Shown: positions 8,475-16,987 of the stretch, piece after piece
Layout: the number at the start of each line of letters is the position of its first letter
Numbering within the stretch: position 1 is the stretch's first letter
NCBI RefSeq assembly: GCF_013401555.1
Contig: NZ_CP058552.1
Location: forward strand, 1,550,001 to 1,614,000
Reading direction: 5' to 3'
Length of the DNA stretch: 64,000 nt
Origin: Paenibacillus sp. E222
GTDB lineage: Bacteria > Bacillota > Bacilli > Paenibacillales > Paenibacillaceae
Notes under the pieces: model-generated
Database searches by the model: none
Told to the model about the DNA's origin: nothing
Seen by the model: only the letters and a program-made list of their open reading frames with translations
Position numbers and translations under genes: made by a program

Positions 8475-9488
8475 TTAGTTAGATTCGTCATCCGAAAGTG
8501 CAGGTGCAGCACTCACGGAATCACGATAAATGATATTGCCCTTCACGTGTACGCGGCCGAAGCTGCGACTCGGGTTATCAATCTTTTTGAGCATGGAATG
8601 AACCGCAGTACGCGCCATCTGTTCCACATCGACCTCAACCGTCGTTAATTTGGGCTCGGAGAGTGTGGCATAGATATCATTATCGAACCCAACCACAGAG
8701 CATTGTGCAGGCACCTGAATACCCAGTGAAGTCAGTTTTTGAACAAGCAGATGGGCCACCTGATCACAGTTGCATACAAAAGCCGTAGGCAGCTGCTCTG
8801 GCAGATCAATTTCAATAAACGTACCTCGCTCATCGCGGTCATTAAGCACGAGATCCGGATTCATCGGCAACCGATGCTCCAGCAATGATTTGTAATAACC
8901 GAGGAACCGGTCCTGAATGCTGCTTGTCGAATAGAGATTCCCCACATAAGCGATGTGGCGGTGTCCCTGCTGTACCAGAACGTTTGTCAGCTCATAGGCA
9001 GCGTAAAAGTTATCGGTTACGACAGAGTCGATATCAGAATGCTCATCGTAGAAATCGAGAAACATTTTAGGTACCTCCATCGACTGGACCAGCTCGATAT
9101 ATTCCTTGCTGACTTGTCCAAGCACAATGAAACCATCCACTTTGTTGTCACTATAGAGCTTTGGCAGGATTAATTCCTCTTCATCCTCCACATTCAGAAT
9201 ATGCAGAATGCCGTAGTATCCCTGATCCTCCAGATGTTTGGTGATGCGCTGGAATACACGTACATAGAACGATTGTGTAGGTCCGGTAAACCGCTCCGGG
9301 ATAATAACACCAATATTATGAGTTAAGCCTTCCTTCATCGAACGAGCCGCGGCGTTATACCGATAGCCCATCTGAACGGCAAGCACTTTAATTTTTTCCT
9401 TCAATTCGCCACTGACGCCATCTTTGTCGTTTAATGCTTTCGAGACCGTCACACTGCTAACTCCGAGCTTGTCGGCGATATCCCGCAT
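8475..9488 (-). CDS. LacI-family transcriptional regulator of the manno-oligosaccharide locus
   Basis: The 337-residue protein has an N-terminal LacI helix-turn-helix (MRDIADKLGVSSVTVSKAL) and a periplasmic-binding-protein-like effector domain (PTAFVCNCDQVA, SVVGFDNDIYATLSEPKLTTVEVD). It presumably responds to a manno-oligosaccharide or a phosphorylated product. It lies downstream of, and on the same strand as, the epimerase and phosphorylase genes. The start is uncertain: ATG 9488 has no good ribosome site, whereas a CTG at 9506 lies 9 nt after a strong AAGGAGG and would add six residues, giving the usual few residues before the first helix. LacI-type palindromes with a central CG occur in its upstream region and in both promoters of the locus. 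Confidence 0.88.
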   Translation of the reverse strand: MRDIADKLGVSSVTVSKALNDKDGVSGELKEKIKVLAVQMGYRYNAAARSMKEGLTHNIGVIIPERFTGPTQSFYVRVFQRITKHLEDQGYYGILHILNVEDEEELILPKLYSDNKVDGFIVLGQVSKEYIELVQSMEVPKMFLDFYDEHSDIDSVVTDNFYAAYELTNVLVQQGHRHIAYVGNLYSTSSIQDRFLGYYKSLLEHRLPMNPDLVLNDRDERGTFIEIDLPEQLPTAFVCNCDQVAHLLVQKLTSLGIQVPAQCSVVGFDNDIYATLSEPKLTTVEVDVEQMARTAVHSMLKKIDNPSRSFGRVHVKGNIIYRDSVSAAPALSDDESN

Positions 9489-9555
9489 GGTGATATTGTT
9501 CTTCAGCTTTGGTCGCCTCCTTCAAGCCGGTTTACGTACAATGTGCTGTCATTAT

Positions 9556-9568
9556 GGTTAACGCTTCC
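9556..9568. promoter_or_regulatory. Candidate LacI-family operator upstream of the regulator gene
   Basis: GGTTAACGCTTCC has a central CG and resembles the two operators in the divergent promoter region at 12101 and 12206. Autoregulation is an inference. Confidence 0.4.
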
Positions 9569-9691
9569 TTCAAACATAACAACAATCCATATTAGTATAC
9601 ATCGTTACCTACATGGAATAAAGAAATTCTGGTTAGCGCTGCGCTAATTTTTCAGCATGCTGCATTTTCCGCCTGAACGCTGATCGTCGGT

Positions 9692-10876
9692 TTATACCAA
9701 TTGCTTTTGGAGAAGCTTCTCATTCCGCTCAATCAGGTCACTGCGCTGGCTGGCGCAATCCAGGGAACGATACGGATCGGCCGGGGTATTGAAGGTGTAA
9801 TCAATCAATTGATCAAGCGTTGTGGCCGCCACATGACAGCGCGTATCGCTGGATGCATAATAAATGAAAACCTCACCCTGTTCGTTGACCACTGCACCGT
9901 TGCAAAAGATAACATTGGACACATCGCCCACACGCTCGTCGTCATAAGGAGCAATGAAATGCCCACCCGGCTTGGCGATGATGCATGCGGGATCATTCAG
10001 ATCCGTAGCGAACGTGTACAGCACATAACGAAGGCCCGCTGCCGTATTGCGAACCCCGTGGGCAATGTGAATCCAGCCGCGATCCGTTTTGAGCGGAGCA
10101 GGGCCCTGGCCATTTTTCACTTCGTATACAGTATGGTATTTCCGTTCATCGATGATTGTCTCTTCCTCAATCACTGGATTCAGGATATCATCGCACAGAC
10201 CAAAGGCAATCCCGCCACCGCTGCCTGTGGAGATGAATCCGTCTTGTGGACGGGTGTAGAAGGCATATTTACCCTTTACAAATTCGGGGTGCAGTACAAC
10301 ATTTCGCTGTTGAGGGGAGTTGGTCTTGATGTTGGGTAGACGCTCCCAGCTGACCAGATCACGTGTCCGCACAAGCCCAGCCTGGGCTACGGCACTGGAT
10401 GTATCAAATGCCGGAGCTCCCGGGTCTTTGCGCTCCGAGCAGTAGATGCCATAAATCCAGCCATCTTCATGCTGAACCAATCGCATATCATACTGGTTGG
10501 TTTCGTCAGCATCGATATCTTCCCACACTAATGGTTTGCCTGTGAAGCGAAATCCGTCGATGCCGTTATCACTTTCAGCTAGAGCGAAGAAGGATTTACG
10601 GTCTAATCCTTCGGTACGGATGACCACCACGTATTTGCCATTGAAATAGATGGCGCCCGGATTAAGCGTAGCGTTAATGCCCAGACGCTCCATGAAGTGG
10701 GGATTCGTCGTTTCGTCCAGATCAAATCTCCAGTGCAGCGGTACATGATGGCGCGTGATTACCGGATAACGGTACCGATCATATACGCCGTTGTAGAAGG
10801 AAGGATCAATTTCATTTTGGCGTGTAAGCAGCTGCTCCTGTTGCTCCAACAATTCATTGTATTTGGGGTGTATCAT
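9692..10876 (-). CDS. GH130 4-O-beta-D-mannosyl-D-glucose phosphorylase
   Basis: This cytoplasmic enzyme phosphorolyses mannosyl-beta-1,4-glucose to mannose 1-phosphate and glucose. The sequence follows the GH130 subfamily 1 type enzyme closely: [51 protein letters not shown] with the catalytic Asp (about residue 130), [43 protein letters not shown] and [11 protein letters not shown]. Length is normal for the group. It is cotranscribed with the epimerase: the epimerase stop (TAG) is 2 nt before this ATG, and an overlapping GTG at 10879 is an alternative start. It consumes the product expected from the epimerase. Confidence 0.9.
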   Translation of the reverse strand: MIHPKYNELLEQQEQLLTRQNEIDPSFYNGVYDRYRYPVITRHHVPLHWRFDLDETTNPHFMERLGINATLNPGAIYFNGKYVVVIRTEGLDRKSFFALAESDNGIDGFRFTGKPLVWEDIDADETNQYDMRLVQHEDGWIYGIYCSERKDPGAPAFDTSSAVAQAGLVRTRDLVSWERLPNIKTNSPQQRNVVLHPEFVKGKYAFYTRPQDGFISTGSGGGIAFGLCDDILNPVIEEETIIDERKYHTVYEVKNGQGPAPLKTDRGWIHIAHGVRNTAAGLRYVLYTFATDLNDPACIIAKPGGHFIAPYDDERVGDVSNVIFCNGAVVNEQGEVFIYYASSDTRCHVAATTLDQLIDYTFNTPADPYRSLDCASQRSDLIERNEKLLQKQLV

Positions 10877-10878
10877 CA

Positions 10879-12060
10879 CTATCCCATCCTCTCCATTAGT
10901 TCAATACAAAACCTGCTGTTGTGATACGGGCATTTCCAAGGTCCGGCGATTTCGCTTTGATCCGGCGTGCCGTCCCCGTCTACCGACCAGTACCATTCCC
11001 CGCCAGCTCGGTGATCGACAATATGTTCCTTCGTATAGGTCCACAAGCGTTCTACTCTCTCCAAAAACAAAGGGTCACCTGTACGCTCATAAGCATTATA
11101 AAATCCGACCATTGCCTCGGCCTGAACCCACCATATTCGCTTCTCATCCACATGATCGCCCTCTTGTTCATTCATCAGGGAGCCATCGTCCTGTACTGCC
11201 ACATTGGAAATGTTATAGGCAATATCCGTAACCATCGCGGAATACTCCGGGTGTTGGTCCAAGCCCAGCACTTTTAACGTTTCGTCTATCAGCCAGCTGG
11301 CCTCAATGTCATGCCCGAATGAGCGCAGATCGATGATGGATTGCCAATCCTTGTTGAAAAATACACCGAGAAACTTTGTGTCCTTGTCATACACTCGTTC
11401 ATATAAGATGCCGAGCAGGCGTTCCAGCGCCGTCTTCACCTGCGGATCTGGCCACACTCGGTAGAGCGTGGTATAGGCCTCCAACACGTGAATATGCGTA
11501 TTCATCGTGTAATCCGCAATCACACCATTTTCGCTCAGCATTTCATTGGGTTGTTCCTTCCAAAGGCGGTCAAATTGTTCCTTATATGCAGGTAGTTCGG
11601 CATTCAGCCCTCGATCCTCAATCAGAGCAAAAAGCGTTTTCGCAAGTTCCAAAGCAGCTGCATCCCCGGTGGCACGATAGTACTCACTCAATGAGTAGAC
11701 GCCGAAGGATTGCGTATACACATGTTTGCTTGTGTCCATTGGTTCTCCATTGGCGTGGACCATCCAGTACATGCCGCCATATTCCGTATCCATCACATGA
11801 TCCACAAGGAAACGGTAAGCATGTTCAGCGTGATCACGCCAGATTTCATTTCCGGTTACCCGGTAGGCAGCTGCAAAGGACCATAATTGTCGTGCCGTGG
11901 CGATTCCGCCTTTGGGAGCGAGTGGATCGACCTGAAGGTCATTGCCAACCCAACCATAGAATCCGCCGTTGTTATGATCTTTGAGGGCAGACCAGAATGG
12001 CAGAATATGACCTTCCCAGTGTTCTTTTATTTCAGTTTTGATGTCATTGATGTGAGTCAT
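10879..12060 (-). CDS. AGE-family cellobiose/mannobiose 2-epimerase
   Basis: The 393-residue protein belongs to the N-acylglucosamine 2-epimerase superfamily, cellobiose 2-epimerase type, which epimerises the reducing-end sugar of beta-1,4 disaccharides (cellobiose to glucosylmannose, mannobiose to mannosylglucose). Visible landmarks are [11 protein letters not shown], the catalytic-region histidines in [12 protein letters not shown] and [11 protein letters not shown], and the tail [16 protein letters not shown] 12060 follows AAGGAG by 9 nt; a TTG at 12078 lies within the ribosome site and is rejected. It is first in a two-gene operon with the GH130 phosphorylase. That pairing makes mannobiose 2-epimerisation the likely role, as in the known mannan pathway. 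Confidence 0.9.
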   Translation of the reverse strand: MTHINDIKTEIKEHWEGHILPFWSALKDHNNGGFYGWVGNDLQVDPLAPKGGIATARQLWSFAAAYRVTGNEIWRDHAEHAYRFLVDHVMDTEYGGMYWMVHANGEPMDTSKHVYTQSFGVYSLSEYYRATGDAAALELAKTLFALIEDRGLNAELPAYKEQFDRLWKEQPNEMLSENGVIADYTMNTHIHVLEAYTTLYRVWPDPQVKTALERLLGILYERVYDKDTKFLGVFFNKDWQSIIDLRSFGHDIEASWLIDETLKVLGLDQHPEYSAMVTDIAYNISNVAVQDDGSLMNEQEGDHVDEKRIWWVQAEAMVGFYNAYERTGDPLFLERVERLWTYTKEHIVDHRAGGEWYWSVDGDGTPDQSEIAGPWKCPYHNSRFCIELMERMG

Positions 12061-12100
12061 AAGTGAGCGCTCCTTCAAAGTGCAGGGATAAAGTTTAATT

Positions 12101-12116
12101 AAGTTAACGTTAACTT
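12101..12116. promoter_or_regulatory. Perfect 16-bp palindrome, operator of the epimerase operon
   Basis: AAGTTAACGTTAACTT is a perfect palindrome with a central CG, typical of LacI-family operators. It lies just downstream of the predicted -10 of the minus-strand promoter, where a bound repressor would block initiation. Confidence 0.7.
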
Positions 12117-12125
12117 TATTTTATA

Positions 12126-12154
12126 ATACTAGTGTCGGGAAAAAGCATTGTCAA
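12126..12154 (-). promoter_or_regulatory. Promoter of the epimerase/phosphorylase operon
   Basis: Read on the minus strand, TTGACA (12149-12154) and TAGTAT (12126-12131) are separated by 17 nt, as for a sigma-A promoter. The start would fall near the operator palindrome. Confidence 0.65.
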
Positions 12155-12199
12155 CGCGTCCGGGGATAAAAACTTGTTGTTAAGTAATAAATAATTTAA

Positions 12200-12228
12200 T
12201 TGACAGGTAAGCGTTACCATAATAAAAT
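12200..12228 (+). promoter_or_regulatory. Promoter of the manno-oligosaccharide importer with an operator in the spacer
   Basis: TTGACA (12200-12205) and TAAAAT (12223-12228) are separated by 17 nt. GGTAAGCGTTACC (12206-12218), an imperfect LacI-type palindrome with central CG, fills most of the spacer. A further similar sequence, CCTTAACGATAACTT, lies at about 12240-12254. Repression by the nearby LacI protein is likely. Confidence 0.7.
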
Positions 12229-12283
12229 TCATTTTGTAACCTTAACGATAACTTAAATTAACTTAAGAAAGGGGTCAAATCAA

Positions 12284-13597
12284 TTGAATAAAAACAAAGG
12301 TTGGATGGTGCTGCTCACCATGCTGCTCATCACTTCTCTGCTCGCAGCATGCTCTTCTGGAGGTGGATCCTCGCAGGCAGGAGAGGAAATCAGTACAGAT
12401 CCTGCAGATATCAAGGGCGAGATCACCGTTCTCACGCAGCGTACAGATATTGTTGATACGGTATTTAAAGACTATGCTGTGGAGTTCAATAAAGAATACC
12501 CGGATGTCAAAGTAAACTTCCAGGCGCTGGCTGACTATGAGGGACAAGTGAAGATTCGTATGAGCACCAAAGATTATGGTGACGTGCTGATGATCCCCAC
12601 CAGCGTACCGATTGCGGACATTCCGGACTTTTTCGAACCGTTGGGCACGTACGATGAGTTGAAAGATAAGTACACAGCCATTGAAGAGCGTATGGTTGAC
12701 GGCCAAGTCTATGGTATTCCAACCGTTATCACGTTCTCCGGCATCATCTATAACAAGCAGGTGTTCAAGGATGCTGGCATTGCGGAAGTTCCCAAAACAC
12801 CTGAGCAATTTCAGGCTGCACTCCAACTGGTGAAAGACAATACAGCCGCCATTCCACTGTACACCAACTATGCCTCCGGTTGGGCTTTGACACAATGGGA
12901 AGCAGATCTGCCGACGGTTGCAGGCAGTGTGGACTACGTAAACATTGATCAACCGAACACGGATGAAAACTTTGTGGCTGGCAAGCCGCACTATGAATTA
13001 TACAAAGTGCTTTATGATGCAGCCAAGAATGGCCTGATTGAGAAAGATCCGACCACAACCGACTGGGAAAGCTCCAAGGCTGATCTGGCGAACGGGAAAA
13101 TTGCAACGATGGCACTTGGATCATGGGCAATTACCCAAATTCAAGGCTTGACGGATACACCAGATAATATCGGATTCTTGCCATTTCCTACGAATGCAAG
13201 TGATGTGGTCGTTCCGCTCGCAGCAGACTACAACATCGGCATGAACGTGAACAGCGAGAACAAACCTGCTGCTAAAGCTTGGATTGACTGGTTCCTGGCG
13301 AAATCGAATTACGCGGTTGAGCAAGGCGGGGGCATGAGCGCAGACAAAAATGCGGAATTGCCACCGATTTTGGATCAATACAAAGACGTTACATTCTCCA
13401 CACTGACTCCTGCCAAAGAAGGACAGGAAGGTCTGGTTGACAAAATCGACAACGAAGGCGAGATTGGCCTCTGGCAGCCTGACTTCAAGAAACGCATTAT
13501 CGAAGCTGCCATCGGTAATCGCAGCGAATCGTACGACGACATTATGAAGGATCTGAATGACAAATGGGTTAAAGCACGGACAGAACTGACGAAATAA
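12284..13597 (+). CDS. Sugar ABC importer, substrate-binding lipoprotein (manno-oligosaccharides)
   Basis: The 437-residue family 1 extracellular solute-binding protein has a lipobox (LLAACSS) after a short hydrophobic signal, so it is tethered to the outer face of the membrane. Motifs such as GIPTVITFSGIIYNKQVFKDAG and LANGKIATMALGSWAI are typical of CUT1 binding proteins. The start is TTG at 12284, 9 nt after AAAGGGG. It is first in an operon with two permeases and a GH130 phosphorylase. That context points to beta-1,4-manno-oligosaccharides as ligand, an inference from neighbours rather than from the sequence. Confidence 0.88.
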   Translation: MNKNKGWMVLLTMLLITSLLAACSSGGGSSQAGEEISTDPADIKGEITVLTQRTDIVDTVFKDYAVEFNKEYPDVKVNFQALADYEGQVKIRMSTKDYGDVLMIPTSVPIADIPDFFEPLGTYDELKDKYTAIEERMVDGQVYGIPTVITFSGIIYNKQVFKDAGIAEVPKTPEQFQAALQLVKDNTAAIPLYTNYASGWALTQWEADLPTVAGSVDYVNIDQPNTDENFVAGKPHYELYKVLYDAAKNGLIEKDPTTTDWESSKADLANGKIATMALGSWAITQIQGLTDTPDNIGFLPFPTNASDVVVPLAADYNIGMNVNSENKPAAKAWIDWFLAKSNYAVEQGGGMSADKNAELPPILDQYKDVTFSTLTPAKEGQEGLVDKIDNEGEIGLWQPDFKKRIIEAAIGNRSESYDDIMKDLNDKWVKARTELTK

Positions 13598-13661
13598 GCA
13601 GATTATGGGTATACATCGATCTGTAAAGGTGCTACCAGTGTCCGACCACCGCTGAAATGAT

Positions 13662-13681
13662 GCCAGGCAGAACGCCCTGGC
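13662..13681 (+). other. Intercistronic hairpin after the binding-protein gene
   Basis: GCCAGG pairs with CCTGGC in the 248-nt gap between the binding protein and the first permease, and a second short AGAGA/TCTCT stem follows at about 13690. There is no good T-run. Such hairpins often stabilise the binding-protein message relative to the permeases; that is inference here. Confidence 0.35.
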
Positions 13682-13845
13682 TGAGGGGAGAGAATTTCTC
13701 TTTTGGTACGGTATTTTGCATCTGGATGCAGGAAAAATCAGATGTAAAATGCCACCTTTGGTGGTTGATTATTTAACATCATTTGTGATTTGGACTGGAG
13801 TCTTTCGATATAAAAGCGGCAGAACCGCTTGGAGGTGTGGAGAGC

Positions 13846-14733
13846 ATGAAATACTTGAAGATTTCGAACTGGGGCTACTCAGCGCAACGCATATTTATCA
13901 TCTGTGCCTTCTCGATCATTCCACTGGCACTGCTGTTCACGTTTGCTTATTTACCTGTCATTAACATGTTCCAATACAGCTTCACCGATTGGAACGGATA
14001 CAGCAAAAGGTTTGACTATGTCGGATTTGAAAACTACACGCGGATATTCAGTGACCCTGAATATTTTAAAGTGTTTATTGTCAGTTTGTATTATTTTGTA
14101 GCCACATTCGTACAAATGGGTCTGGCCCTCTACTTTGCAACAATTCTGAGCTTCAAAATCCGCGGCAAAAACTTTTTCAAAGGCATATTGTTTTTCCCCT
14201 ATCTGCTGAATGGCGTAGCCATCGGATTTATCTTCCTCTTTTTCTTCAAACCGGATGGTACCCTCGATACACTCATGCAGGCCGTAGGGCTTGGACAATA
14301 CACTCAGCTCTGGCTTGGGAATCCGAATATTATTAACGTGTCGCTCGCAGGCGCATCGGTATGGAGATACATGGGCTTTAACTTCATCATCTTCCTGGGT
14401 GCGATCTCTTCCATCCAAAAAGATGTCTATGAAGCGTCAGATATTGACGGGGCCAATCGCTGGCAGCAGTTCCGCCATATCATCCTGCCGAGCATTACGC
14501 GCATCCTGCAGCTCAACCTGATTTTGGCGATTAGCGGCGCAATCAGTGCGTTCGATATTCCATATATTATGACCGATGGTTCCAACGGTAGTGAGACATT
14601 TGTCATCCAGACGGTTCACCTCGCATTCAAATACGGCAAGCTGGGCTTGGCATCGGCAATGGCTGTTGTGCTGCTGTTTATCGTCATTCTTGTTACGCTG
14701 GTTCAGCGTGTCACCATGAAAGGGGAGGAATGA
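13846..14733 (+). CDS. Sugar ABC importer permease (MalF/UgpA type)
   Basis: The 295-residue CUT1 permease has six predicted membrane segments and the cytoplasmic EAA loop (YEASDIDGANRWQQFRHIILP) that contacts the ATPase. ATG 13846 lies 10 nt after GGAGG; GTG 13837 is too close to it. No ATPase gene is present in the cluster, so a shared MsmX-type ATPase encoded elsewhere probably energises the importer. It overlaps the next gene by 4 nt. Confidence 0.88.
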   Translation: MKYLKISNWGYSAQRIFIICAFSIIPLALLFTFAYLPVINMFQYSFTDWNGYSKRFDYVGFENYTRIFSDPEYFKVFIVSLYYFVATFVQMGLALYFATILSFKIRGKNFFKGILFFPYLLNGVAIGFIFLFFFKPDGTLDTLMQAVGLGQYTQLWLGNPNIINVSLAGASVWRYMGFNFIIFLGAISSIQKDVYEASDIDGANRWQQFRHIILPSITRILQLNLILAISGAISAFDIPYIMTDGSNGSETFVIQTVHLAFKYGKLGLASAMAVVLLFIVILVTLVQRVTMKGEE

Positions 14734-15569
14734 ACGTGCAACCATTCAAATACACTCTTGCGAGCATATTTAAATATGCTTCACTCATTCTCGCAGCGTT
14801 CATTGCACTTGTACCCATCGTTGTGGTGCTGTTTGCATCACTCAAAACCAATGCAGAGTACGCGACCAGCAGTCCGCTTGCCCCACCAGCCAACTGGCTG
14901 AACTTTGCAAACTATACCAAGGCTTTTGTGGACGGCAACATGCTGGTCGGTTTTAAAAATACGATTATCATCCTGATCATCTCCATCGTGGGTGCCACTT
15001 TAACGGGTTCCATGATTGCGTATGTGCTTGATCGGTTCAAATTCAAAGGCAAAAAGATCATGGTCGCCGCATTTCTGCTCGCTACCCTCATTCCAAGTGT
15101 GACGACGCAAGTCGCTACATTCCAGATCATCAATGCGCTCGACCTGTTCAATACCCGTTGGGCAGCCATTGTGATGTACCTCGGTACAGATATCATCGCG
15201 GTATATATCTTCCTGCAATTTCTGGGTTCCATCTCAAACGCATTGGATGAATCCGCCATGCTGGATGGCGCTTCCTACTTCACGATCTATTGGAGAATCA
15301 TTCTGCCACTCCTGAAACCGGCGATTGTAACGGTCATTATCGTGAAGGGTGTCAACATCTACAACGATTTTTACACACCATTCCTGTACATGCCCAAGAC
15401 AGACTTGCAGGTCATATCCACGGCTCTTTTCAAATTCAAGGGGCCGTTCGGATCACAGTGGGAAGTCATCAGCGCCGGCATCATGATCGCCATCATTCCA
15501 ACGATGATCATCTTCCTGCTGCTACAGAAGTACATCTACAACGGCTTCGCACAAGGCTCTGTTAAATAA
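14730..15569 (+). CDS. Sugar ABC importer permease (MalG/UgpE type)
   Basis: The 279-residue second CUT1 permease has about six membrane segments, the EAA loop DESAMLDGASYFTIYWRIIL and the usual tail YNGFAQGSVK. The ATGA overlap with the preceding permease indicates translational coupling. It forms the heterodimeric channel of the manno-oligosaccharide importer. Confidence 0.88.
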   Translation: MNVQPFKYTLASIFKYASLILAAFIALVPIVVVLFASLKTNAEYATSSPLAPPANWLNFANYTKAFVDGNMLVGFKNTIIILIISIVGATLTGSMIAYVLDRFKFKGKKIMVAAFLLATLIPSVTTQVATFQIINALDLFNTRWAAIVMYLGTDIIAVYIFLQFLGSISNALDESAMLDGASYFTIYWRIILPLLKPAIVTVIIVKGVNIYNDFYTPFLYMPKTDLQVISTALFKFKGPFGSQWEVISAGIMIAIIPTMIIFLLLQKYIYNGFAQGSVK

Positions 15570-15592
15570 AAAACGAAGGGAGAAATGAAACG

Positions 15593-16630
15593 ATGACAGT
15601 TGTTGGTACGAAAAACGTACACATTGTTGGAGATGCATTGCCGAATATGCCTTGGGAGGATAAACCGGAGGGAACGGAAGGTCCAGTATGGAGACACTCC
15701 GCCAACCCGATTGTGCCGCGTAACCCGATCAAAGGAGTTGCCCGTATTTTCAACAGTGCAGTGATTCCTTATGAAGGGAAATTCATCGGAGTATTCCGCG
15801 CAGAAACGATCAATGGCCGCCCACACCTGCACATGGGATCGAGTGAGGATGGTCTGGAGTGGAAAATTGAAGAGGAACGTATTACTTTTGTGGATGAGAA
15901 GGGCGATCCCTTCATGCCGAACTATGCATACGACCCACGTCTGGTGAAAGTGGAAGATACGTATTACATCATCTGGTGTACCGATTTCTACGGTGCTGCG
16001 CTGGGTCTGGCAAAGACCGAGGATTTCAAAACGTTTGTCCGTCTCGAAAACCCGATGCTGCCGTTTAACCGTAATGGCGTGTTGTTCCCGCGCAAAATGA
16101 ATGATAACTATGTGATGTTGTCCAGACCAAGCGACAGTGGACATACGCCGTTCGGGGATATTTTTCTGAGCGAAAGTCCGGATCTCGTGTACTGGGGCAA
16201 GCACCGTCATGTCATGAGCAAAGGCGGTCAGGGCTGGTGGCAGTCGGTCAAAATTGGCGGCGGTCCGGCACCGATCGAAACGTCCGAAGGCTGGCTGATG
16301 TTCTACCACGGCGTAACCGGGACTTGTAATGGTTTTGTCTACAGCATGGGTGTGGTCATTCTGGATCTGGAGGAGCCATCGAAAGTAAAATATCGTTCCT
16401 CCAACTTTGTACTGACACCGGAAAAGTGGTACGAGGAGCAAGGGTTTGTAGACAATGTCGTCTTCCCGTGCGCCACATTGCATGATGCAGAGACCGGACG
16501 GATTGCCATCTATTATGGTGCAGCCGACACATACGTTGGAGTAGCTTATACCACTGTCGAAGAGATCGTGAACTACGTCATTGAGACCGACGAAGTCATT
16601 GCAGGAGACCGTGAGGAAGGCAAGCTGTAA
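15593..16630 (+). CDS. GH130 beta-1,4-manno-oligosaccharide phosphorylase
   Basis: This 345-residue GH130 protein differs from the mannosylglucose phosphorylase at 9692. It is shorter and shows the catalytic Asp in NYAYDPRLVKVEDTYYIIW (D114), a phosphate/sugar-binding pattern RNGVLFPRKMNDNYVMLSRP, and GGGPAPIETSEGWLMFYHGV. It fits the subfamily that phosphorolyses longer beta-1,4-manno-oligosaccharides (or mannosyl-GlcNAc) to mannose 1-phosphate. Its place 23 nt after the importer permeases, opposite an epimerase and a mannosylglucose phosphorylase, favours manno-oligosaccharides. There is no signal peptide, so it is cytoplasmic. Exact specificity is not certain. Confidence 0.85.
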   Translation: MTVVGTKNVHIVGDALPNMPWEDKPEGTEGPVWRHSANPIVPRNPIKGVARIFNSAVIPYEGKFIGVFRAETINGRPHLHMGSSEDGLEWKIEEERITFVDEKGDPFMPNYAYDPRLVKVEDTYYIIWCTDFYGAALGLAKTEDFKTFVRLENPMLPFNRNGVLFPRKMNDNYVMLSRPSDSGHTPFGDIFLSESPDLVYWGKHRHVMSKGGQGWWQSVKIGGGPAPIETSEGWLMFYHGVTGTCNGFVYSMGVVILDLEEPSKVKYRSSNFVLTPEKWYEEQGFVDNVVFPCATLHDAETGRIAIYYGAADTYVGVAYTTVEEIVNYVIETDEVIAGDREEGKL

Positions 16631-16832
16631 TGCATATCGAGCATTAAGGAATTTACATTTGACTGGATGTGTGGAAGGGGAGATTTTGAGATGTTCATTG
16701 CAGGGACGGATACAAAGTTGACGGTAAACCTGCTGAGCAGGTGATTTGCCAGTTCTATGAGTGCATTTAAGTAGAAGTTTAAACGCAAGTCAGGAGACAT
16801 ATCTGAATATGAATCTCAATCAGGTCAAGAAG

Positions 16833-16864
16833 CCCGTCCTCCCGCCTGCAGGAAGGGTTTTTTG
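16833..16864 (+). terminator. Terminator of the manno-oligosaccharide importer operon
   Basis: CCCGTCCT pairs with AGGAAGGG with one internal mismatch and is followed by a T-run. The rest of the gap 16631-16902 has no gene I can support. Confidence 0.65.
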
Positions 16865-16902
16865 GCTGTTTTAATAAACCACATATACAATATCGAATTT
16901 TG

Positions 16903-16931
16903 TTGACAAAAGAAGGACTCCTGCCTATTCT
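16903..16931 (+). promoter_or_regulatory. Promoter of the nik-type operon
   Basis: TTGACA (16903-16908) and TATTCT (16926-16931) are separated by 17 nt. The predicted start falls just before the Fur box. Confidence 0.7.
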
Positions 16932-16944
16932 TAATGGATGAATA

Positions 16945-16959
16945 TGATAATCATTATCA
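16945..16959. promoter_or_regulatory. Perfect 7-1-7 Fur box
   Basis: TGATAATCATTATCA is the exact 7-1-7 inverted repeat recognised by Fur in Bacillus. It differs from the PerR type (TTATAAT-N-ATTATAA) and the Zur type. It sits directly downstream of the predicted -10, so iron-replete cells should repress the importer. Confidence 0.85.
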
Positions 16960-16987
16960 TGAAATAGAGAAAAGGGGTTCTACATCC

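Noticed and set aside
16934..16987. Longer N-terminus for the NikA-like protein
   Set aside because: It would put the Fur box inside the coding region and place a charged stretch before the lipoprotein signal.
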